In this document: one piece after another, positions 33,245-41,568 of the stretch | How positions within the stretch are numbered: position 1 is the first letter of the stretch | Layout of the letters: each line of letters opens with the position of its first letter | Assembly: GCA_965243255.1 (NCBI GenBank) | Contig: CBDEUH010000004.1 | Location: forward strand, 124,001-188,000 | Source: Bin87 sp965243255 | GTDB taxonomy: Bacteria > Chloroflexota > Dehalococcoidia > Lucifugimonadales > UBA3495 | Length of the DNA stretch: 64,000 nucleotides | Reading direction: 5' to 3' | Notes under the pieces: model-generated | Databases searched by the model: none | What the model was told of the DNA's origin: nothing | What the model saw: the letters and a program-made list of their open reading frames with translations, nothing else | Translations under genes and position numbers: made by a program

Positions 33245-34552
33245 ATGCCCCCTAAACTAACTCCGGAAGCCGTTGCCCGCCGCGCCGCCGCCGCCATCGC
33301 CCCCGGCGACGTGGTGGCCGTTGACGCCGGCCGGCCCGCCCTGGTTCCCGACGCCACACCCCCGCAGCTGGGCGCGTGGTTCCTCCACAACAACGGGATG
33401 CTCAACGACCTGCATTTGAGTCAGGCCGATGCTGCTGCCCCGGCCCGCGGCGGTTATCTCGACCTCGCCATCGTCAATGCAGCCCAGGTTGACGCCGCCG
33501 GCAGTTTCGCTGGCCTCCATTCCCCGGGCAACGCCGTTGACCTGGCCGCCGGCTCCCACCGTGTGATCGCCCTGCTGCCCCATACCGACGACGCTGGCGA
33601 ATCCAACATCGTCCCTGCCCTGTCATCGCCGCCCGACGGCTATCGCTGCGTCAATACCATCATCACCGACGCCGCCGTGATTGACGTCACCGATAGTGCC
33701 CTCACTCTTGCCGAACTCGCCCCCGGCTGGACTGCCGACGACGTGCGCGCGATTACCGCTGCCGACTTGGCCATCTCCCCAACCCTGCGCGAAATGGATT
33801 TCACGACGCCCGCCGGCGCGCCCCCGTCCAAAATCTACCCCGACGGCCCGTCCGCCCTTGACGACCTGCCCGACGGCGCAACCGTCTTTATCGACGGTTT
33901 CGGCGGCCCCGGCGGAATGGCCCACTACCTGCTCATCTCCCTGCGCGACCGGGGCAGCCGCGGCCTCACCATCGTCAGCAACACCGCCGGCATCGCCCGC
34001 GTCGTCAGTTTCGGCACGCCGCCGGGCCGCACGGCCATCGACCACAGCGTGCTCATCGAAAACGGCCAGGTGGCCAAGGCCATCGCCTCCTTCCCGGTGT
34101 CGCCGTCCGTGTCCCGCCCCTCCGAGTTCGAGTTGGCCTACCGCCGGGGCGAGGTTGACCTGGAACTGGTGCCCCAGGGTACCCTCGCCGAGCGACTCCG
34201 TGCCGGCGGCGCCGGTATTCACGCCTTTTACACCCCCACCGGGGCCGGCACGCTGATCGCCGAGGGCAAGGAAACCCGCGTCCTTGACGGACGCAACTAC
34301 GTCCTGGAATATGGCCTGCGCGCCGATTTCGCCATCATCCGCGCCCACAAGGCCGACACCAACGGCAACCTCGTGTACCGGGGAACCTCCCGCAACTTCA
34401 ACGCCGTGATGGCTCCCTCCGCACGGGTTACCGTCGCCGAGGTGGACGAAATCGTGGCCCCCGGCCAGCTCGACCCGGAGGAGATTGTCACCCCCGGCGT
34501 TTTCGTCCAGCGCATCGTCCAACGCCCGCCAGGATTCACCGGCTACGAATAG
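33245..34552 (+). CDS. Fused family I CoA-transferase: degenerate B domain plus A domain
   Basis: The 435-residue protein joins two family I modules in reverse order. Residues 1-190 resemble subunit B (TPEAVARRAAAAIAPGDVVA; LAPGWTADDVRAITAADL). Its catalytic loop reads WFLHNNGML where active B subunits have HSESGVL, so the nucleophilic glutamate is replaced by Asn49, and the GIGIP motif has become DAGRP. Residues 195-435 are a good A subunit (FIDGFGGPGGMAHYLL, VPQGTLAERLRAGGAGIHAFYTPTGAGT, VYRGTSRNFNAVMAPSARVTVAE). The A half probably pairs with the active B subunit encoded next. An origin by duplication of an A-B operon and fusion across the stop is inferred. Confidence 0.85.
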   Translation: MPPKLTPEAVARRAAAAIAPGDVVAVDAGRPALVPDATPPQLGAWFLHNNGMLNDLHLSQADAAAPARGGYLDLAIVNAAQVDAAGSFAGLHSPGNAVDLAAGSHRVIALLPHTDDAGESNIVPALSSPPDGYRCVNTIITDAAVIDVTDSALTLAELAPGWTADDVRAITAADLAISPTLREMDFTTPAGAPPSKIYPDGPSALDDLPDGATVFIDGFGGPGGMAHYLLISLRDRGSRGLTIVSNTAGIARVVSFGTPPGRTAIDHSVLIENGQVAKAIASFPVSPSVSRPSEFELAYRRGEVDLELVPQGTLAERLRAGGAGIHAFYTPTGAGTLIAEGKETRVLDGRNYVLEYGLRADFAIIRAHKADTNGNLVYRGTSRNFNAVMAPSARVTVAEVDEIVAPGQLDPEEIVTPGVFVQRIVQRPPGFTGYE

Positions 34553-34562
34553 ATCCCTCCAC

Positions 34563-34610
34563 CGTCATTCCCGCCCCTCTACCGTCATTCCCGCGAAGGC
34601 GGGAATCCAC
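34563..34610. repeat. Palindromic intergenic repeat, one full and one partial copy
   Basis: ACCGTCATTCCCGC occurs at about 34561-34574 and again at 34581-34594. The second copy completes a perfect stem ATTCCCGC-GAAG-GCGGGAAT (34587-34606) followed by CCAC. The element resembles the one at 4667-4696. It ends 13 bases before the start of the next gene. Confidence 0.65.
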
Positions 34611-34622
34611 ATCGGAGTCCCC

Positions 34623-35294
34623 ATGACCGCCGACAAAGAACGTCTCGATCGCGCCATCATCGCCATGCGCGTCGCCAAAGAGCTGCCCCCCGGCGCAAGC
34701 GTTAACCTGGGCATCGGCATTCCCACCCTGGTCTCCATGTTCGTCGCCGACGACAGCGTCGTCTTCTACCACAGCGAAAGCGGCGTCCTCAACTGCGGCC
34801 CCCTGGCCGAAGAGGGCAGCGAGGACATCGACCTCATCAACGCCGGCGGCCAGTTCCTGCAGTCCGTGCCCGGCATGGCCTACTTCTCCTCTGTTGACGC
34901 CTTCGCTATGATTCGCGGCGGCCATGTTGACGTTACCGTGCTGGGCGCGCACCAGGTGTCGGAAACCGGCGACCTGGCCAACTGGATGCTGCCTGAGCGC
35001 GGCGTCGGCAACATCGGGGGCGCCATGGACCTGGCCGCCGGCGCCGAGAAGGTTATCGTCGCCATGGAGCACAACGACCGCAGCGGCAACTCCAAAATAG
35101 TCGAGCAGTGCGACTACCCCCTCACCGGTCAGGGCTGCGTCTCTCTGGTGGTAACCGACGTTGCCGTGATGCAGCCCACCGCACAGGGCATCGTCCTGCT
35201 GGAGACCGCCCCCGGCTGGACACCGGAGGACGTGCAGGACGTAACCGGCGCCCAACTCATCATCCCGGACACGGTAGCCGAGTACGAAGTCTGA
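34623..35294 (+). CDS. Family I CoA-transferase subunit B
   Basis: This 223-residue B subunit carries the active site of a 3-oxoacid-type CoA-transferase. It has NLGIGIPTLV and the nucleophilic Glu52 in YHSESGVLNCGP, then GAHQVSETGDLANWMLP and LLETAPGWTPEDVQDVTGA. The ATG at 34623 opens on the family N-terminus; the frame is open upstream through the repeat but that part is not protein-like. It likely pairs with the A domain of the preceding fused protein, and perhaps alternatively with the free A subunit at 32545. The pathway could be ketone-body or dicarboxylic acid catabolism. Confidence 0.9.
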   Translation: MTADKERLDRAIIAMRVAKELPPGASVNLGIGIPTLVSMFVADDSVVFYHSESGVLNCGPLAEEGSEDIDLINAGGQFLQSVPGMAYFSSVDAFAMIRGGHVDVTVLGAHQVSETGDLANWMLPERGVGNIGGAMDLAAGAEKVIVAMEHNDRSGNSKIVEQCDYPLTGQGCVSLVVTDVAVMQPTAQGIVLLETAPGWTPEDVQDVTGAQLIIPDTVAEYEV

Positions 35295-35301
35295 CCCGCA
35301 T

Positions 35302-35330
35302 TTGACTTGCCTGGTACATAGTGCTACATT
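35302..35330 (+). promoter_or_regulatory. Promoter of the thi operon
   Basis: TTGACT (35302-35307), a 17-base spacer and TACATT (35325-35330) form a good sigma-70 type promoter. Transcription would start near 35337, directly upstream of the TPP riboswitch. Confidence 0.75.
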
Positions 35331-35359
35331 CAACACACAACAGAATGCCTCACGCGATT

Positions 35360-35453
35360 CTGGCGGGAGCTTGGGCAAACCAGGCTGAGAGGGCGGCCAA
35401 ATTCGTCGCCGACCGTCTGTACCTGACTCGGATAATGCCGGCGTAGGAACAGT
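35360..35453 (+). ncRNA. TPP riboswitch (THI element)
   Basis: The aptamer core is unmistakable: GGGAGC, then GGCTGAGA (35383-35390), ACCTGA (35421-35426), and GGATAATGCCGGCGTAGGAA (35430-35449). These are the conserved THI-box segments that bind thiamine diphosphate. It lies between a promoter and a rho-independent hairpin and precedes thiG-thiE-thiS, so high ThDP should end transcription before the genes. Confidence 0.96.
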
Positions 35454-35472
35454 AGGTAGCGCCTTTCTTTTA

Positions 35473-35505
35473 CCGCCGGGTTCCGCCTGGCGGTTTCGTC
35501 TTTTC
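35473..35505 (+). terminator. Rho-independent hairpin of the TPP riboswitch expression platform
   Basis: CCGCCGGG-TTCC-GCCTGGCGG (35473-35493) forms a GC-rich stem with one bulge, followed by the T-rich TTTCGTCTTTTC. Its place 20 bases after the aptamer suggests transcriptional attenuation of the thi genes. Confidence 0.8.
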
Positions 35506-35566
35506 GGCGCCTTCGTCAATCTTGGCTCGCGTCCCGGCTCAGGGTACACATAGGAGAGTGGCAGCA

Positions 35567-36352
35567 ATGTCCGATGAACTGGTGATAGGCGGTGTCTCTT
35601 TCAATTCCCGGCTGATTGTCGGAACCGGCCGGCATCGCAGTATGCAGGAAATGGTCGATTCCCTGGCAGCCTCCGGCGCGGAGATGGTCACTGTCGCCAT
35701 CCGACGCCTGGACCTGGACAACCCGGAACAGAACATCCTCGAATTTATCGACTTCGACAAGTACCGGATTCTCCCCAATACCGCCGGCTGTCGCACCGTC
35801 GAAGAAGCCCTCTTCGTCGCCCGCCTGGGCCGCGAAGTCGCCCAGACCGATTTCGTCAAGCTGGAAGTCATCCCCGACGCCAAATATCTCTTCCCGGACC
35901 CCAACGGCACCCTCGAAGCGGCCCGGCAACTGGTGGATGACGGCTTCAAGGTTCTGCCCTACATCCACGCTGACCCGGTGCTGGCCAAAAACCTGGAAGA
36001 GGTCGGCTGCGTTACGGTAATGCCCCTGGGCTCCGCCATCGGCTCCGGCCAGGGTATCCACACCGTCGAAGAAGTCAAAATCATCCTGGAAAACGCCAAC
36101 GTGCCCGTGGTGGTGGATGCCGGCCTCGCCGTGCCCTCCGACGCCTCCAAGGCTCTGGAAATAGGCGCCGACGCCGTGCTGGTCAACACCGCCATCGCCC
36201 AGGCCGAAAACCCGGCCCTGATGGCCGACGCTTTCAAAAAGGGCGTGGAGGCCGGCCGACAGGCGTATCTCGCCGGACGCATCCCCGTGCGCACCGAGGC
36301 CATCGCCAGCAGCCCGCCCACCGACGTGCCCGTGCCCGCCGTAGCCGACTGA
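35567..36352 (+). CDS. thiG: Thiazole synthase
   Basis: ThiG builds the thiazole phosphate of thiamine from deoxyxylulose 5-phosphate, dehydroglycine or glycine-derived imine, and sulfur carried by ThiS thiocarboxylate. The 261-residue barrel shows MVTVAIRRLDL, the Schiff-base lysine in DFVKLEVIPD (near residue 104), VMPLGSAIGSGQGI and VVDAGLAVPSDASKALEIGADAVLVNTAI (residues about 185-213). The usual GTGKY reads GTGRH. The ATG at 35567 has AGGAGA nine bases upstream. It is the first gene behind the TPP riboswitch. The order thiG-thiE-thiS lacks thiF, thiO or thiH nearby. Confidence 0.96.
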   Translation: MSDELVIGGVSFNSRLIVGTGRHRSMQEMVDSLAASGAEMVTVAIRRLDLDNPEQNILEFIDFDKYRILPNTAGCRTVEEALFVARLGREVAQTDFVKLEVIPDAKYLFPDPNGTLEAARQLVDDGFKVLPYIHADPVLAKNLEEVGCVTVMPLGSAIGSGQGIHTVEEVKIILENANVPVVVDAGLAVPSDASKALEIGADAVLVNTAIAQAENPALMADAFKKGVEAGRQAYLAGRIPVRTEAIASSPPTDVPVPAVAD

Positions 36353-36362
36353 TTGGTCGACT

Positions 36363-37085
36363 ATGCCCGCCACGCTGCCCTACCCCTGCCTGTGCCTGGT
36401 GACCGACCGGGCGGTTTGCCCGTCGGACGAGTTGCCTCAGCGCGTCGCCGCTGCCGTGGCCGGCGGCGTTGACCTCGTTCAACTCCGCGACAAGGAAGCC
36501 CCCGGCGGAGTCCTCCTAGAGCAGGCGTGGGACTTGCGGGAGATTATCCGGGGCCGCGCCTTGTTGCTGGTTAACGAGCGTGCCGACGTTGCCCTGGCCG
36601 CCAGCGCCGATGGCGTCCAGCTCGGCGAGATGGCCCTTCCCATCGATGAAGCCCGCACCATCCTCGGCCCCGGCGCCGTCATTGGCCGATCCGTCCATTC
36701 CGTGCCCGGCGCGCTCCACGCCGCCGTCAGCGGGGCAGACTTCCTGCTCGTCGGCACCATGTTCGCCACTCGTTCCCACCCCGGCGAAGAACCCTCCGGC
36801 CCCGGCCTGCTCTCCCGGATTGCATCTGCCGGCGTCTCCATCCCTATGCTGGGCATCGGCGGCATCACCGCTGACAACGTCGCCGACGTGATGGCAGCGG
36901 GAGCGTCTGGCGCGGCAGTAATCACCGGCATCCTCGCCAGCGAAGACCCGGAAACCGCCGCCCGTGGGCTAAAGTCGGCGATGCTTGAGGCAGCAGCTGG
37001 CGACTCCCGTATGAAGTATGAATCTCAGCCCGCAACAGCGCACCAATTTGCAGCCCAGGTAACAGGAGACGTTGCGCCGCCATGA
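36363..37085 (+). CDS. thiE: Thiamine-phosphate synthase
   Basis: ThiE joins the pyrimidine pyrophosphate (HMP-PP) and thiazole phosphate to give thiamine phosphate. The 240-residue barrel has LCLVTDR at the N-terminus, VDLVQLRDKEAPG, LLLVNERADVALAASADGVQLGE (residues about 60-82, with Gln where most have His in GVHLGQ), GRSVHS, LVGTMFATRSHPG and GIGGITADNVADVM. The C-terminal 25 residues extend beyond the usual end. It begins 10 bases after thiG and overlaps thiS by four bases, consistent with one riboswitch-controlled operon. Confidence 0.95.
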   Translation: MPATLPYPCLCLVTDRAVCPSDELPQRVAAAVAGGVDLVQLRDKEAPGGVLLEQAWDLREIIRGRALLLVNERADVALAASADGVQLGEMALPIDEARTILGPGAVIGRSVHSVPGALHAAVSGADFLLVGTMFATRSHPGEEPSGPGLLSRIASAGVSIPMLGIGGITADNVADVMAAGASGAAVITGILASEDPETAARGLKSAMLEAAAGDSRMKYESQPATAHQFAAQVTGDVAPP

Positions 37086-37285
37086 TTACCCTCACCGTGA
37101 ACGGCAAACCTCGGGAGATTGACGAAGGGCTGGATTTGCAATCTTACCTGGCCACCATCGACGTCAATATGCGCTTCATCGCCGTCGGTTATAACGGCCA
37201 GGTTATCCGCAAAGAGGACTTTCTCGCCGTCAAGCTCAGTCCCGGCGACACCCTGGAAATCGTCCGCCCCGTAGGCGGCGGCTAG
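37082..37285 (+). CDS. thiS: Thiamine biosynthesis sulfur carrier
   Basis: ThiS is a ubiquitin-fold sulfur carrier that is adenylated and thiocarboxylated on its C-terminal glycine and then delivers sulfur to ThiG. The 67-residue protein starts MITLTVNGKPREID and ends EIVRPVGGG, with the required Gly-Gly tail. Its start overlaps the thiE stop (ATGA). The adenylating enzyme ThiF is not in the window, so a MoeB/ThiF homologue elsewhere must activate it. Confidence 0.95.
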   Translation: MITLTVNGKPREIDEGLDLQSYLATIDVNMRFIAVGYNGQVIRKEDFLAVKLSPGDTLEIVRPVGGG

Positions 37286-37289
37286 CCCC

Positions 37290-37550
37290 ATGCCCCCGGA
37301 GCAGGACGCCGGCGACGCCGCCTTGGACCGCACGCTGGCCGGCGTCGCCGACGCTCACCCCGAGCGGCTAGCCGGCTGGATTCGCAACGAACCCGGCCAT
37401 TGGGGATTCTTCGCCGGCCAGGCCGTCCTGGCCGTGCGCCAGCTCATCGGCCGCCGCCTCGAAGACCCGGAACGCCGCTACGTCTGGCACCGTATGTGGC
37501 TGGTCTTACAGCAGCGGCGCCGGGAATGCGAGTTGGGAGAGTTAGATTAA
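37290..37550 (+). CDS. Small hypothetical protein following thiS
   Basis: An 86-residue protein I do not recognise. It is rich in Arg, Trp and Leu (HWGFFAGQAVLAVRQLIGRR, YVWHRMWLVLQQRR), with predicted helices and no cysteines or signal peptide. It starts four bases after thiS, so it is probably translated from the thi operon mRNA. A role in thiamine metabolism would be guesswork. The codon pattern matches its neighbours, which supports it being real. Confidence 0.6.
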   Translation: MPPEQDAGDAALDRTLAGVADAHPERLAGWIRNEPGHWGFFAGQAVLAVRQLIGRRLEDPERRYVWHRMWLVLQQRRRECELGELD

Positions 37551-37566
37551 CGGGCTTTCCCGCGCC

Positions 37567-37959
37567 TTACCCCACCACTGCGATCGACTCGATCTCCACC
37601 ACGTAGGCCGGGTTGGCCAGCTCGCTCACCACCAGCAGCGTGCTGGTGGGCGGGTTGCTGGGAAACAGCTCGCCGCGCACTTTCCGCACTGCCGCTCCGT
37701 GCTCGATGCCGGTTACGTAGGTCGTCGTCTTCACGATGTCGGCCAGGCTCCCGCCGGCGGCGGCCACCGCCACGCCGATGTTGTGCCAAATCTGCCGGGT
37801 CTGGGCCTCGGCGTCGCCGGCGCCAACCACGTTGCCGTTTTCATCCTGCGCCACCATGCCGGCGATGTACACCGTGTTGCCGGCCTTCACTACGGCGGTA
37901 AAGCCCGATGGCGAGGGGTCGGCGATTCCGCTGGGGTTCATGTAAGTTGCTTCGGCCAT
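37567..37959 (-). CDS. RidA/YjgF-family protein
   Basis: RidA proteins are trimeric enzymes that hydrolyse reactive enamine/imine intermediates from ThDP- or PLP-dependent enzymes. The 130-residue protein has the family pattern: GNTVYIAGMVAQDENGNVV, QTRQIWHNIGVAVAAAGGSLADIVKTTTYV (split here for length, residues about 53-82) and a C-terminal ANPAYVVEIESIAVV. The arginine common in the deaminase-active members (RxxxE at the end) is not seen, so it may belong to a non-deaminase subgroup. GGAGG precedes the ATG. It follows the MFS transporter gene by 30 bases. Confidence 0.88.
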   Translation of the reverse strand: MAEATYMNPSGIADPSPSGFTAVVKAGNTVYIAGMVAQDENGNVVGAGDAEAQTRQIWHNIGVAVAAAGGSLADIVKTTTYVTGIEHGAAVRKVRGELFPSNPPTSTLLVVSELANPAYVVEIESIAVVG

Positions 37960-37989
37960 GATTTGCCTCCGTCGGTTGATTGAGATGGA

Positions 37990-39375
37990 TTATACCGTTG
38001 CCGGCGTGCCGGCGGCGCCGCTGGCCTCAGGGTCCGTTGCCGTCGCCCGGGGCGGCAGACGGGGCGCTTTCGCCAGGAAAATCAGCATCCCGGCGGCAGC
38101 ATACATCGCCAACAGCACCGTGAAGACCACCGGGTAGCTGTGCGTGTAAGTCAGCAGATAACTCCCGAACAGCGGCCCCACTCCCAACGCCGTGGTCTGT
38201 AGCGGTCCCAGCGAACCCATAATCGCCCCGAATGAACCGCGCCCGAAGTATTGGGCCAGCAGCATGTGCTCCAGTGTGCCCACCGTGTTGGAGAAGAATC
38301 CCCACAGCACGGCGAAAATGTAGGCTGTCAACACCGAGTTCACGCCGGTGATCAGAAAAATTCCCGACGCTACGGCCCCGGTGATGGTAATCAACATGCA
38401 GCGTCGGGGTCCCAGCTTGTCCGCCATGTATCCCCACACCAGCGTGGTCAACGCCAGGACCGCGCCCAGGCTGCCTACGCCCACCGCCTGGGGGTTGGCC
38501 AGGCCGGGGCCGGACGAGCTCACCAGGTACGGCACCAGGATATAGCCCGACCCCGCAGACGCTATGATCGCAAAAACCGCAGTGCCGGCCAGGCACCAGT
38601 AAGCGCGGGTTCGCATGGCCTCCCGGGCCGTCCAACTGAACTCCGGTTCCAGTCCGCCCCCGGGCCGACCGTCGGCGCCCCGCCGTGCATCTGCCGCACC
38701 CCGACTGGGACGCGCCCCGTCCGGCAGCATACCGATTTCCTCCGGCGTCCGCCGCATTGCCAGGAACGCCGGCACCGCCAGCAGCAGCAGAAACACGCCA
38801 ACGTAACCGTAGGCCGCTCGCCAGCTCTGGTTCAGCGCGATCAACGAGATTATCTGAATGTTGATTGCGCCGCCCACCGGTCGCGCCATCCCCGAGATGG
38901 CGATGGTAATGTTGCGCCACCTGCGGAAGAAGTTGACCGTAGCGACGCGAGGCACCACCCCGATCAAAAACGGATTGCTGATGGAACGCGCGATGACGTA
39001 AGGGATGATGAACTGCAGCAGCGAGTTGTTGTTGGTCGCCGAAATCACCAGCAGGCAGCAGCCCACCACAACCAGGCCGAGGGTGGTCAGCAGACGCGGG
39101 CCGTATCGGTCAGCCATGAACCCGGCCAGAGGAGCCAACAACCCCGATATCCACGTCCCCGCCGTCACCGCTATCGCGATCCTTTCAATGGTCCAGCCGG
39201 TGTCCTGGGAGATATAGACCTGGATGGTCCCCATCACCACCTGGGATACGCTGGAGCCGCCCGCGCTGGATAAGCAACCCATCGCCAGCACCAGCCACCC
39301 GTAAAAGAACGGCGTGGGTGGATGCCAGTCCAGAAAACGGCGTAATGGCGAGCGGTTCAGAAGTGGCCTCGGCAC
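37990..39375 (-). CDS. MFS transporter, monocarboxylate/oxalate-formate type
   Basis: The 461-residue protein has about 12 membrane helices with a hydrophilic central loop (about residues 205-250). The N-terminal FFYGWLVLAMGCLSSAGG and later GFMADRYGPRLLTTLG (loop 2-3) and YMADKLGPRRCM are typical of MFS proteins of the MCT/OFA group, which move monocarboxylates. The substrate is uncertain. It is followed by a RidA gene on the same strand. The terminator of groEL lies between it and groEL, so it has its own promoter, not clearly visible. Confidence 0.85.
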   Translation of the reverse strand: MPRPLLNRSPLRRFLDWHPPTPFFYGWLVLAMGCLSSAGGSSVSQVVMGTIQVYISQDTGWTIERIAIAVTAGTWISGLLAPLAGFMADRYGPRLLTTLGLVVVGCCLLVISATNNNSLLQFIIPYVIARSISNPFLIGVVPRVATVNFFRRWRNITIAISGMARPVGGAINIQIISLIALNQSWRAAYGYVGVFLLLLAVPAFLAMRRTPEEIGMLPDGARPSRGAADARRGADGRPGGGLEPEFSWTAREAMRTRAYWCLAGTAVFAIIASAGSGYILVPYLVSSSGPGLANPQAVGVGSLGAVLALTTLVWGYMADKLGPRRCMLITITGAVASGIFLITGVNSVLTAYIFAVLWGFFSNTVGTLEHMLLAQYFGRGSFGAIMGSLGPLQTTALGVGPLFGSYLLTYTHSYPVVFTVLLAMYAAAGMLIFLAKAPRLPPRATATDPEASGAAGTPATV

Positions 39376-39445
39376 ATGAGCCGGAATGGCGTCCAGCGGG
39401 TCGCCGCAACGCCAGCGGGGAATACAATGCGCTGCTAACTATAAC

Positions 39446-39489
39446 ACCAAAAAATAACTGCCGGAGCGATCCACTGACCGCTCCGGCAG
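39446..39489 (-). terminator. Rho-independent terminator of groES-groEL
   Basis: CTGCCGGAGCG and CGCTCCGGCAG form a perfect 11-bp stem (39458-39468 with 39479-39489). On the minus strand it is followed by TTATTTTTTGG. It lies 27 bases after the groEL stop. Confidence 0.93.
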
Positions 39490-39515
39490 ACTTCCCGTGG
39501 GAATTGTCCCGAGAT

Positions 39516-41135
39516 TTAGAAGTCCATGGGCGGGGCTGCGGGCGCCGCCGGCATGGGCTCGGGGATCTCGGTGATCATGGACTCGGTGGTCAGCACCATC
39601 GCCGCCACGGAAGCCGCATTCTGCAGGGCAGAGCGGGTAACCTTCACCGGGTCGATGATGCCGCGCTCCAGCATCGGACCGAACTCGCTGACCTCGGCGT
39701 CGTAGCCGTAGTCGTCGGACTGGTCCTTGACGTCGTGCAGCACCACGGCGCCTTCGCCGCCGGCGTTCTCCACGATGATCTTCAAGGGCTGCTCCAGCGA
39801 GTGCCGGATGATGTTCAGGCCAACCACTTCGTCGCCGGTCAGGTTGCCGACGCTCTCCAGGGCGCGCTGGGCCCGAACCAGGGCGACTCCGCCGCCGGGG
39901 ACGATGCCCTCTTCCACCGCGGAACGGGTGGCGGACAAAGCGTCCTCCACGCGAGCCTTGCGCTCCTTCAGCTCAATCTCGGTGGCCGCGCCAACCTTGA
40001 TGACAGCCACGCCGCCGGACAGCTTGGCCATCCGCTCCTGCAGCTTCTCGCGGTCGTACTCGGAGGTGGTGTCTTCAATCTGGGCCTTGATCTGGTTGAT
40101 GCGGGCCTGGATGGCATCCTCGGAACCGTGGCCCTCTACGATGGTGGTGTCGTCCTTGGTGGACGAAACCCGCCGGGCCCGGCCGAAGTCCTCGATGGTG
40201 GCCGAGTCCAGCCGGCGGCCGGTCTCTTCGCTGATGACGGTGCCGCCGGTCAGGATGGCGATGTCTTCCAGCATGGCCTTGCGGCGGTCGCCGAAGCCGG
40301 GCGCCTTGACGGCCAGCACGTTCATGATGCCCCGCAGCTTGTTGACCACCAGGGTCGCCAGCGCCTCGCCGTCCACGTCCTCGGCGACGATTACGGCGTT
40401 CTTCTGACCGACCTGCAGCAGCTTCTCCAGCGCCGGCACCAGGTCGGCCACGGCGGAGATCTTCTTGTCGGTGATGATGAGGTAGGAGTCCTCAATAGCG
40501 GATTCCATGCGGTCGCTGTTGGTGATGAAGTAAGGAGAGATGTAGCCGCGGTCAACCTGCATGCCTTCCACGTACTCAATCTCGTCGGTCAGACCGCGGG
40601 ACTCTTCCACGGTGATGACGCCGTCCTTGCCGACCTTCTCCATGGCCTCGGCGATGGTCTCCCCGATGGCGTCCTCGTGGGCCGACAACGAAGCCACCTG
40701 CCCGATGCGCTCCCGGGTCTCCACCGGCTGCGACATCGACTGCAGCTCGGTTACGATCTCGCCCACCGCGCGCTCGATGCCCCGCTTGATGGCCATGGGG
40801 TTGGCCCCGGCGGTTACGTTCTTGAAGCCTTCGTTGATGATGGCCTGGGACAGCACGATGCTGGTCGTGGTCCCGTCGCCGGCGGCGTCGTTGGTCTTGG
40901 TGGCGGCTTCCTTGAGCAGCTGGGCGCCCATGTTCTCAAAGGCGTCGGGCAGCTCAATCTCCTTGGCGATGGTTACGCCGTCGGAGCAAACCTGCGGCGG
41001 GCCGAACTTCTTGTCCAGCACCACGTTGCGGCCCCGGGGGCCCAGGGTAATCTTGACGGAATCGGCCAGCGTGTCGATGCCGGTTCGCAGCGACTTGCGG
41101 GCCTCTTCGGAGTATGCCAACTTCTTTGCGGGCAT
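39516..41135 (-). CDS. groL: Chaperonin GroEL (60 kDa)
   Basis: GroEL forms the double-ring folding chamber that works with GroES and ATP. The 539-residue protein shows ITLGPRGRNVVLDKKFG, the ATP-site DGTTTSIVL (GDGTTT), VEEGIVPGGGVAL and the complete equatorial, intermediate and apical domains. The C-terminal tail ends PMPAAPAAPPMDF and lacks the GGM repeats found in E. coli GroEL. A perfect terminator follows. groES lies 74 bases upstream on the same strand. I see no CIRCE element before the operon, so heat control, if any, uses another system. Confidence 0.97.
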   Translation of the reverse strand: MPAKKLAYSEEARKSLRTGIDTLADSVKITLGPRGRNVVLDKKFGPPQVCSDGVTIAKEIELPDAFENMGAQLLKEAATKTNDAAGDGTTTSIVLSQAIINEGFKNVTAGANPMAIKRGIERAVGEIVTELQSMSQPVETRERIGQVASLSAHEDAIGETIAEAMEKVGKDGVITVEESRGLTDEIEYVEGMQVDRGYISPYFITNSDRMESAIEDSYLIITDKKISAVADLVPALEKLLQVGQKNAVIVAEDVDGEALATLVVNKLRGIMNVLAVKAPGFGDRRKAMLEDIAILTGGTVISEETGRRLDSATIEDFGRARRVSSTKDDTTIVEGHGSEDAIQARINQIKAQIEDTTSEYDREKLQERMAKLSGGVAVIKVGAATEIELKERKARVEDALSATRSAVEEGIVPGGGVALVRAQRALESVGNLTGDEVVGLNIIRHSLEQPLKIIVENAGGEGAVVLHDVKDQSDDYGYDAEVSEFGPMLERGIIDPVKVTRSALQNAASVAAMVLTTESMITEIPEPMPAAPAAPPMDF

Positions 41136-41209
41136 TGCTTTTCTCCTCGTTTGCGTGTGGATGCTCGGTTTGAAACTTGGTTTGAATCAGTCAGTGCAGC
41201 CCGGCAAAT

Positions 41210-41500
41210 TTAGCCGATCTTGGCCAGCACGTCGGACTCCCGCATGATGAGATACTCTTCGTCGCCGTCTTCGTACTCGGTGCCGGCGTACTTCGAGTAG
41301 ATGACCTTGTCACCTACGGTGAGTTCCATGGCGATGCGGCTGCCGTCGTCAGCGACCCGGCCCGGTCCCACGGCCACGACTTCGCCCTCCTGGGGCTTTT
41401 CCTTGGCGGTGTCCGGCAGCAGGATTCCGCCCCTGGTCTGGGCTTCCTGCTCCATCGGCTTGATGACGATGCGCTCTCCTAGTGGTGTGAAAGTGGCCAC
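41210..41500 (-). CDS. groS: Co-chaperonin GroES (10 kDa)
   Basis: GroES caps the GroEL ring. The 96-residue protein reads V/MATFTPLGERIVIKP at the start, then the mobile loop QEAQTRGGILLPDTAKEKP and the C-terminal EEYLIMRESDVLAKIG. The start is a GTG at 41500 with AAGGAGG seven bases upstream; the frame is open further upstream but there it is not GroES-like. It is the second gene of the fmdB-groES-groEL transcript. Confidence 0.96.
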   Translation of the reverse strand: MATFTPLGERIVIKPMEQEAQTRGGILLPDTAKEKPQEGEVVAVGPGRVADDGSRIAMELTVGDKVIYSKYAGTEYEDGDEEYLIMRESDVLAKIG

Positions 41501-41568
41501 TGATTGCCTCCTTGCTTGATGGTGTTGTATCTGGCCTGGTTGAGACTGTGCTCCCGCCCCGGCGGGAT

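Noticed and set aside
39318..41213. A 631-codon open frame antisense to groEL
   Set aside because: It is the mirror of highly conserved GroEL codons and has no motif of its own.
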